Assembly (NCBI GenBank): GCA_035307765.1
Contig: DATGHU010000024.1
Coordinates: 1-5,699 of the forward strand
DNA: 5,699 nt
Direction of reading: 5' to 3'
DNA from: a bacterium
Lineage (GTDB): Bacteria > Sysuimicrobiota > Sysuimicrobiia > Sysuimicrobiales > Segetimicrobiaceae
Position 1 is the first letter of the stretch; each line of letters opens with the position of its first letter. Of this stretch, positions 1-5,699 are shown in pieces. A model generated the notes under the pieces. It did not search any database. It saw only the letters and a program-made list of their open reading frames with translations, and was not told the origin of the DNA. Both the position numbers and the translations under genes were made by a program.

Positions 1-1578
<1,578 letters not shown>

Positions 1579-1592
1579 TTACAAACCGGGAC

Positions 1593-1628
1593 GGGGGGAT
1601 TCGCCGGGATTTCCATTTGGGTCCCCCC
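1593..1628 (-). other. G/C stem in the presumed rpoC leader
   Basis: Plus-strand GGGGGGA (1593-1599) pairs with TCCCCCC (1622-1628) around a 22-base loop. Read in the rpoC direction, it would lie at the very start of a transcript from the TATACT box at 1640-1645, about 65-100 bases before the ATG. There is no T-run after it, so it does not look like an intrinsic terminator. It may be a leader hairpin; function is inferred only. Confidence 0.35.
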
Positions 1629-1678
1629 CGACTGCCCTCAGTATACACTTGATACACTTGACCACTTTCCATTTGGAA
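1610..1678 (-). promoter_or_regulatory. Possible rpoC promoter region with a repeated 11-bp motif
   Basis: The minus strand carries TATACT (1645-1640; five of six match to TATAAT) about 113 bases before the rpoC ATG. No good TTGACA box lies 16-18 bases upstream of it. TTTCCATTTGG (plus-strand sense) occurs twice in the same orientation, at 1610-1620 and 1666-1676, on either side of the -10 box. The second copy lies in a perfect dyad, TTCCA-TT-TGGAA (1667-1678), overlapping the -35 zone. This could be a regulated promoter for an rpoC that lacks an upstream rpoB; the assignment is tentative. Confidence 0.3.
1643..1660. repeat. Perfect tandem repeat, two 9-bp units
   Basis: ATACACTTG occurs twice back to back (1643-1651 and 1652-1660), followed by a degraded third unit beginning ACCACTT. 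In the rpoC direction the units read CAAGTGTAT and abut the TATACT box. Tandem sites of this spacing can bind a regulator on one face of the helix, but slippage of a short sequence would look the same. Confidence 0.7.
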
Positions 1679-1798
1679 GGTTCCAGTAAATAGATGACAC
1701 TTTGATTCGGGGTGCCGGCGAGACGGGTTCGGACCGGGGGTGTGATCGTGGGTGGCGAATCGGGCACGAGAGGGGTACACGTCGGGCTCATGTAATAG

Positions 1799-1922
1799 GA
1801 GACCGTGCCTGGGCTCAAATGAGACAGGTCTCACGGCGCGCAGCGTTCTCGTGTCGTCCCCGTAGAGGCGGTGGGGAGCGAGTCCGAGGAGGTACGTCGC
1901 CTCGCGGAATCCTCTGGACTCG
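1799..1922. other. Cluster of inverted repeats, possible structured RNA or binding region
   Basis: Three symmetric elements lie within about 125 bases. First, TGAGAC-AG-GTCTCA (1820-1833) is a perfect dyad; an additional GAGACC at 1799-1804 could compete for the right arm. Second, TCCCC (1857-1861) pairs with GGGGA (1873-1877), with outer CTCG (1848-1851) and CGAG (1879-1882). Third, CGAGTCC-GAGGA (1879-1890) pairs with TCCTC-T-GGACTCG (1910-1922), giving 12 base pairs with a single bulged T and a 19-base loop. Elements two and three share 1879-1882, so they are partly exclusive. I recognise no known riboswitch or T-box consensus. Strand is undecided. Confidence 0.4.
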
Positions 1923-1961
1923 GTATCGATGCCCTCCTGGAACACCTTAGGAGACGGCACC

Positions 1962-1986
1962 CCTAAGCAACAAATTGTTGGCTAGG
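1962..1986. promoter_or_regulatory. Operator-like dyad
   Basis: A 25-bp dyad is centred on A1974. The core CAACAA-A-TTGTTG (1968-1980) is perfect, and the outer CCTA (1962-1965) and TAGG (1983-1986) also match, so 10 of 12 pairs are complementary. The A/T-rich core stands out in GC-rich DNA. It overlaps the -35 position of the promoter-like boxes before the small gene, where a repressor site is often found. The outer left arm can also pair with CTTAGG at 1946-1951. The regulator is unknown. Confidence 0.45.
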
Positions 1987-2005
1987 ACCACAGCCCCCAT
2001 AGAAT
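1978..2005 (+). promoter_or_regulatory. Sigma-70-type promoter candidate for the small gene
   Basis: TTGGCT (1978-1983, four of six to TTGACA) is followed after 16 bases by TAGAAT (2000-2005, five of six to TATAAT). Transcription would begin near 2012, about 20 bases before the ATG at 2032. The extended -10 reads CATAGAAT, which also resembles the CATACAAT box of sporulation sigma-E, but I see no matching sigma-E -35 sequence. Confidence 0.4.
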
Positions 2006-2031
2006 CGGCTTACAGTCATAGGCGGTGTTCT

Positions 2032-2268
2032 ATGCCGGGCGTTCGCGCAAAGGCAGGGTTACCGTGGCCGGTCAACGGTACCTACGTCTGCGACAAGTGC
2101 CGCACGAAACTGATCGGCAGGGCCGGCGTGATCGCGACGCGTTGCGCGGCTCTCCGTGGCGACCAGGGCCGGTCCTGCAACTGTGCCTATTTTGTTCTCG
2201 CCGAAGACCCTCGCCCCGTTGACGGTTCGACCGGCTCGTCGTCCCATAAGTCCTGCCGCGTCGAGTAA
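2032..2268 (+). CDS. Small Cys-rich protein, possible zinc-ribbon (hypothetical)
   Basis: This 78-residue frame matches no family I recognise. Six cysteines are visible (C20, C23, C38, C49, C51, C75); the order CxxC, a lone C, then CxC suggests metal binding, perhaps a zinc ribbon. There is no signal peptide or membrane segment. I chose the ATG at 2032 because AGGCGG lies 6 bases before it and promoter-like boxes end about 25 bases upstream; a TTG at 1975 in frame would sit inside the dyad. Third codon positions are mostly G or C, as expected for coding sequence in this genome. It is followed after about 200 bases by the DUF444 gene in the same direction. The overlapping frame at 2025-2222 lacks these features. 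It could still be a chance frame; a real small gene is somewhat more likely than not. Confidence 0.45.
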   Translation: MPGVRAKAGLPWPVNGTYVCDKCRTKLIGRAGVIATRCAALRGDQGRSCNCAYFVLAEDPRPVDGSTGSSSHKSCRVE

Positions 2269-2277
2269 CTCGACCGC
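2258..2277 (+). other. Stem-loop around the stop codon of the small gene
   Basis: GTCGAG (2260-2265) and CTCGAC (2269-2274) are perfectly complementary, and the three-base loop is the TAA stop codon itself (2266-2268). An alternative pairing extends the stem with GCG (2258-2260) and CGC (2275-2277) across a bulged C. No T-run follows, so it is not a standard terminator. It might affect termination of translation or protect the 3' end of the message. Confidence 0.45.
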
Positions 2278-2429
2278 GATCGGTGATCATGGCGAGTCCG
2301 GATCCGTCCTTCTTTCGCGTCCAGCTGGGTAGTCCGTAGTCGGCGCAGTAGCATAGAGGAACACGGGTACTGCCCGCACTGCGCTCGCGCGCTGTTCAAG
2401 GTTATCGGGCGGAGTTTCTAGCTCGGACG

Positions 2430-2455
2430 GACCGCGGGGCAGGAGCCCCGGGGTC
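2430..2455 (+). promoter_or_regulatory. Strong hairpin just before the DUF444 gene
   Basis: GACC (2430-2433) pairs with GGTC (2452-2455) and CGGGGC (2435-2440) with GCCCCG (2445-2450), separated by one G-G mismatch, with the loop AGGA (2441-2444). The stem ends 14 bases before the ATG at 2470. The best Shine-Dalgarno-like string, AGGAG (2441-2445), lies in the loop but 24 bases from the start, too far for normal use. AAGG at 2458-2461, 8 bases before the ATG, is the likelier ribosome site. The hairpin may stabilise the 5' end or modulate access to that site. Confidence 0.5.
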
Positions 2456-2469
2456 GAAAGGGACGCCGG

Positions 2470-3603
2470 ATGAAGATTCACCGAGGCCGCATCGCCCAAT
2501 ACAGGCACGATCAGCTTCTGCGGCAGTATCTCAAGCAGAACCTCACCGAGATCTTCCGGCAGAAAGAGCTGATTATCGACGGAAAGGTGAAGACACAGAT
2601 CGTCACCCTGGATCTTCCCACGCTCAAGTTCGGAGAGGAATCGCAGTTTCTGGCCCAGGGGGCCGGCCGCGGGGGCGGGGCCGGCGGAGGAACGGACCAG
2701 ATCCAGGCGCTGGGAGGGCTCGTGGGGGGCGATCACCACGGGAAGGAACTGCACGTCGAGCTGGATTTCGACGAGTTCGTCAAGCTGGCTCAGGAGGTGC
2801 TCCTCGAGGAACTTCGCCTCCCAACATGTCATGAGCCCGCCTGCAGCGGGGAGGTGGAGAGCCAGGACCTCCCGGAGCTCGATGATCTCGACCGGATCGG
2901 GCTGCACTCGGACCTGAACCTGGAGGAGACGATGGTCCAGAGCCTCCTGCGCAATGCCCGCGAGCGGTCGGTCCTGGATTACGATGTCGATGTGCAGCAG
3001 GACGCCTGGTATTTTATCGAGGATCCGGCGACCCTCCAGAACACCCGGTCGGTGGAGATCTACGTTCTCGACATCTCCGGCTCGATGGGGGGAGAATACC
3101 TCTCCCTCGTCCGCAAGACGATTTTCATCCTCTGGCACTACCTCGAGCACCGGTACCCCACGAACCTCCGCCGGTACGTCGTGTTTCAGGACGTGGCGGA
3201 GGAGAAACCCCGCGACGAGTTCTTCTGCATGGAGTCCAGCGGCGGGACGCACATCAGCACCGGGTTCGAGAAGGCGGCGCAACTGCTCGAGGGCGTGACG
3301 GAGTATGACAAGTTCCTCTTCATGTTCACGGACGGGGACACGAGTTCCGGGGACTTTGGCCTGGCCAAAAAGCGGTACGATGAGGCGCTGGCGGCGTTCG
3401 ACCTCGTGAGCTACGGCCACGTGAACCCCGGGGGCCGCGGGATCGGCGGGTTCAGCGCGTACGTCCAGGAGGCCGCCACGACGCGCGAGGGCTCCGTGTT
3501 CGCCAACCTCGTCGACCTCGAGACGATCCGGGGGGCGATCAAGGACTTCCTCTCGTTCTTCGATACCCGCGCCACCCGGCGTCACGCCGGGGCATCCCCG
3601 TAG
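2470..3603 (+). CDS. yhbH: DUF444 / YhbH-like von Willebrand factor A protein
   Basis: The 377-residue product resembles the YhbH/YeaH family (B. subtilis YhbH is about 390 residues). That family is usually encoded with the PrkA/YeaG kinase and SpoVR/YcgB, and is linked to sporulation or nutrient stress; its biochemistry is unsettled. The basic N-terminus (RGRIAQYRHDQLLRQYL) is followed by a Gly-rich linker (about 63-87), an acidic middle segment (about 88-155) and a VWA domain from about 195. The metal-binding MIDAS is intact: D201, S203 and S205 in DISGS, T260 in SGGT, and D288 in FTDGD. No signal peptide or membrane segment is seen, so it should be cytoplasmic. The ATG at 2470 has AAGG 8 bases upstream. 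No prkA or spoVR lies in the window. The family call is firm; the gene symbol is by analogy. Confidence 0.92.
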   Translation: MKIHRGRIAQYRHDQLLRQYLKQNLTEIFRQKELIIDGKVKTQIVTLDLPTLKFGEESQFLAQGAGRGGGAGGGTDQIQALGGLVGGDHHGKELHVELDFDEFVKLAQEVLLEELRLPTCHEPACSGEVESQDLPELDDLDRIGLHSDLNLEETMVQSLLRNARERSVLDYDVDVQQDAWYFIEDPATLQNTRSVEIYVLDISGSMGGEYLSLVRKTIFILWHYLEHRYPTNLRRYVVFQDVAEEKPRDEFFCMESSGGTHISTGFEKAAQLLEGVTEYDKFLFMFTDGDTSSGDFGLAKKRYDEALAAFDLVSYGHVNPGGRGIGGFSAYVQEAATTREGSVFANLVDLETIRGAIKDFLSFFDTRATRRHAGASP

Positions 3604-3679
3604 CGAAAGCCTTCGGAGCGAGCCCGGCCACGAAGTTCGTGTTCCCGATGAAGTTTACCCGGCTGCTCCAGCCGTTTGT

Positions 3680-3982
3680 GAACCGACCAGCACGGAACTC
3701 CGTGAAGCGACAGCCGAGCCAATTGCCGGGATCGTGGAGACCGCGAAGATGACCCTCGAGCGGACGCCGCCGGAGCTCGCGGCCGATATCGTCGACCGCG
3801 GGATCGTCATGGCCGGCGGCGGGTCGCCGTTCCGCGGCCTCGACCGGCTGCTCGCCGAGGAGACCGGGATGCCGGTAACGCTCCCCGATGATCCGCTGGG
3901 CACCGTCGCGCTGGGGATCGTAAGGGCGCTCGAGGAGCTCGAGATCCTGAAGAAGGTGCGCATCGCGAGGAAGACGTCTTAG
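3680..3982 (+). pseudogene. mreB: 3' remnant of an mreB-like gene (rod-shape actin homologue)
   Basis: MreB is a bacterial actin that directs cell-wall growth at the membrane and is normally about 340 residues. Only about 100 C-terminal codons are recognisable, from the segment reading TELREATAEPIAGIVE through TPPELAADIVDRGIV (residues 29-43 of the fragment) to the final EELEILKKV. The adenosine-binding motif is present as MAGGGSPFRGLD, where most MreB proteins have TGGGALLRGLD. The phosphate-1, connect-1 and phosphate-2 motifs are absent. The frame stays open upstream but carries no mreB sequence and no ATG; the only start candidate, GTG at 3734, is inside conserved sequence and lacks a ribosome site. 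It cannot form a working actin fold. A truncated pseudogene or an assembly join explains it best. Confidence 0.8.
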
Positions 3983-4344
3983 AGGGTGCTATGTTATTCG
4001 ACGCTCGGGCGAGCCCTGGGAACTTTCCGGATGTCGCGCGGCGATGACCCAGAATTGCGATACGAACGATCTTGGGCGGTGTCGCTGGCGCTTACCCCGC
4101 GTAGTTTGCTCGTCCGTCCCGTCCTGCGGCGGGAATTAGGCGCTCCCTTCTGCCTTTATCCGGCGCTGAGATGGGATTCGGAGCGTGTCCAACCACAGCG
4201 AGTAGTGCGGCGTCGAAGAAGAGGGGGAGCCGATGTCGCTGGAGGTCGGAAGCGCCGATGCGGGCCTCCGGCGGGCCGATCATACGCATCGACCCGGGCA
4301 CCTGGCCCGGGCCGCTGCGGTGCTCCTCGGGACCACGGGCCTCC
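3983..4344. other. Gene-free stretch between converging mreB remnant and clpC
   Basis: About 360 bases lie between the two converging 3' ends. Open frames on both strands (for example 4092-4301 minus and the plus frame from 3986) give Arg-rich products with no recognisable family and run on into the antisense of clpC. Small dyads are visible at 4003-4014 (GCTCG-GG-CGAGC) and 4117-4134 (TCCCG and CGGGA, 8-base loop). No tRNA, and no hairpin followed by a T-run, was found. AGGGGGAG before an ATG at 4233 looks like a ribosome site, but its 62-codon frame overlaps the clpC end and is not convincing. Confidence 0.55.
4293..4311 (-). terminator. Perfect G/C hairpin after clpC (weak terminator candidate)
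   Basis: CCCGGGC (4293-4299) pairs perfectly with GCCCGGG (4305-4311) around a 5-base loop, about 35 bases past the clpC stop codon. No T-run follows on either strand, so it does not meet the usual intrinsic terminator pattern. GC-rich bacteria do use U-poor stems at gene ends, and the position between convergent genes fits. Confidence 0.3.
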
Positions 4345-5699
4345 TTACGACCCCTTGTCGGCGGAGACCGGCTCGCGGTTCTTCTCGAAGACGACCTGGC
4401 CGTCCCGGGCGTCCAGGGTGATCTCGTCGCCCTGGCTGAACTTGCCCCGGAGCATGTCGTCGGAGAGCGGATCCTCTACCAGGCGCTGGATCGCCCGCCG
4501 GAGCGGCCGTGCCCCGTACTGGGGGTCGTACCCCTCCTCCGCCAAGAGGGCGCGGGCTGCGTCCGTCATCACGAGATGCATGCCCTGACCCCGGATCTCG
4601 CGCCGCACCCGCTCCATCAGGATGTCCACGATCGCCTTGATCTGCTCGCGGGTCAACGGCCGGAACACGATGATCTCGTCTACGCGGTTGAGGAACTCCG
4701 GCCGGAATGTCCGGCGCAACTCCTCCATCACGTGCGTCTTCATCCGGTCGTATATGCGCTGCGCGTCGCCCTGCTCGTTCTCCACGCCGCGGAACCCGAG
4801 CCCGCCCTCCCGCTGGATCTGAGGGGCGCCGGCGTTGCTCGTCATGATGACGACGCAGTTCTTGAAGTCGACGGTCCGGCCCTGCGCGTCAGTAAGCCGC
4901 CCGTCCTCCAGAATCTGCAGCAGGACGTTGAAGATCTCCGGATGCGCCTTCTCGATCTCGTCGAGCAGGACCACCGAGTATGGCCGCCGCCGCACCTGCT
5001 CGGTCAGCTGGCCGCCCTCCTCGTACCCCACGTAGCCCGGCGGGGCGCCGACGAGCCGGGAGATCGTGTGCCGCTCGGTATATTCTGACATGTCGATCCG
5101 GACCACGGCCTGCGCATCGCCGAACATGAACTCGGCCAGCACGAGCGTGAGCTCGGTCTTGCCCACCCCGGTCGGCCCCAGGAAGATAAACGACCCGATC
5201 GGCCGGCGCGCGTCCTTGAGTCCGACCCGCGCCCGGCGCACCGCACGGGAGATCGCCTGCACGGCTTCGTCCTGACCGACGATGCGCGTGTGCAGCGCAT
5301 CCTCCATGCGCAGGAGCTTCTCCGTCTCCTCCTCGACCAAGCGCGTCACCGGGATCCCGGTCCAGCTGGAGACGATGTCCGCGATGTCATCGGCGGTGAC
5401 CGTGGTGATATCCCGCCCTTTATCGGTCTTCCAGGAGCTCTCCAGTTCCTCGAGCTTCTGCCGCAGCACGTTCTCCTTGTCGCGCAGGCTCGCGGCCTGC
5501 TCGAAGTCCTGGTTCTTGATCGCCTCTTCCTTCTCGCGGCGGGCCCGCTCAGTGTGCTCCATCGTCTGGCGGACCTCGGGCGGCAGGAAGCTCGCCTGCA
5601 GCCGGATCTTGCTCGACGCCTCGTCCATCAGGTCGATCGCCTTGTCCGGCAGGAAGCGGTCGGAGATGTACTTGTCGGCCAGGGTGGCCGCCGCGACGA
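4345..5699 (-). CDS. clpC: ATP-dependent Clp protease ATP-binding subunit ClpC (C-terminal 450 residues, cut by window edge)
   Basis: ClpC is a hexameric AAA+ unfoldase that feeds proteins to ClpP in the cytoplasm; full length is usually about 810-820 residues. The frame is open from the right edge to the TAA at 4345-4347. Numbering from the first complete codon (5697), the fragment starts with the end of the first AAA module (DRFLPDKAIDL, 13-23). A UVR-type coiled segment (about 47-89) separates it from the second module. That second module has Walker A GPTGVGKTE (174-182), pore loop GYVGY (221-225), Walker B VVLLDE (242-247), sensor-1 N288, the ClpP-docking LGF (300-302), arginine finger R338 (FLNR) and sensor-2 GARPLRR (395-401). 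The UVR segment separates ClpC from ClpA and ClpB. All catalytic residues in view are intact. The usual partners ctsR, mcsA and mcsB would lie upstream, outside the window. Confidence 0.97.
   Translation of the reverse strand, partial: VAAATLADKYISDRFLPDKAIDLMDEASSKIRLQASFLPPEVRQTMEHTERARREKEEAIKNQDFEQAASLRDKENVLRQKLEELESSWKTDKGRDITTVTADDIADIVSSWTGIPVTRLVEEETEKLLRMEDALHTRIVGQDEAVQAISRAVRRARVGLKDARRPIGSFIFLGPTGVGKTELTLVLAEFMFGDAQAVVRIDMSEYTERHTISRLVGAPPGYVGYEEGGQLTEQVRRRPYSVVLLDEIEKAHPEIFNVLLQILEDGRLTDAQGRTVDFKNCVVIMTSNAGAPQIQREGGLGFRGVENEQGDAQRIYDRMKTHVMEELRRTFRPEFLNRVDEIIVFRPLTREQIKAIVDILMERVRREIRGQGMHLVMTDAARALLAEEGYDPQYGARPLRRAIQRLVEDPLSDDMLRGKFSQGDEITLDARDGQVVFEKNREPVSADKGS

Noticed and set aside
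1643-1668. Tandem 9-bp units considered as the start of a CRISPR or longer satellite array
   Set aside because: There are only two perfect units with no spacers, and the third is already degraded.
1720-1765. GGTTCGG and GGGTGGCGAA strings considered as a tRNA T-loop or T-box motif
   Set aside because: No five-pair T-stem, acceptor stem or other tRNA arms surround the first, and the second lacks the conserved T-box continuation.
2287-3585. 432-codon open frame on the minus strand
   Set aside because: It lies antisense to the whole DUF444 gene, which has an intact family signature. Long antisense frames are common opposite GC-rich genes, and its product is low-complexity with no recognisable motif.
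4092-4301. 69-codon minus-strand frame after clpC
   Set aside because: It has no ribosome site or known family likeness, and its composition is like chance frames in GC-rich DNA.
4233-4421. 62-codon plus-strand frame with a GGGGAG ribosome-like site
   Set aside because: The spacing to the ATG is only 3 bases, the product becomes an Arg/Pro-rich repeat, and it overlaps the 3' end of clpC.
4171-5088. 305-codon plus-strand frame
   Set aside because: It is antisense to clpC, whose AAA+ motifs are all in the other strand.

Overview
The window is GC-rich bacterial DNA carrying housekeeping genes. The beta' N-terminus and the ClpC C-terminus look like those of GC-rich Firmicutes or related Terrabacteria. 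A YhbH-type (DUF444) von Willebrand factor A protein fits a spore-forming or stress-hardy lineage. The phylum cannot be fixed from the sequence alone.

Layout from left to right. Positions 1-1527 (minus) hold the first 509 codons of rpoC, cut by the left edge. Positions 1528-2031 hold no convincing gene. They contain a possible rpoC promoter and leader (tandem 9-bp repeats, a twice-used 11-bp motif, a G/C hairpin) and, further left-to-right, an unusually dense run of inverted repeats (1799-1986). Positions 2032-2268 (plus) hold a probable 78-residue Cys-rich protein, with an operator-like dyad and promoter-like boxes before it and a stem-loop around its stop codon. Positions 2470-3603 (plus) hold the complete DUF444/YhbH-like gene, preceded by a strong hairpin. 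Positions 3680-3982 (plus) hold only the last 100 codons of an mreB-like gene. Positions 3983-4344 have no gene. Positions 4345-5699 (minus) hold the C-terminal 450 codons of ClpC, cut by the right edge.

The parts do not form one operon: rpoC reads left, the small gene and the DUF444 gene read right, and clpC converges on the mreB remnant. RpoC belongs to RNA polymerase, ClpC to protein quality control, and the DUF444 protein to sporulation or stress physiology. The notable points are the absence of rpoB before rpoC, the lone mreB tail, a shift in leucine codon use inside rpoC, and the symmetry-rich non-coding stretch. Together they suggest either local rearrangement and decay or a mosaic assembly. 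I found no clear novel defence or mobile system. The least explained signals are the 1799-1986 inverted-repeat cluster and the small Cys-rich gene next to it.
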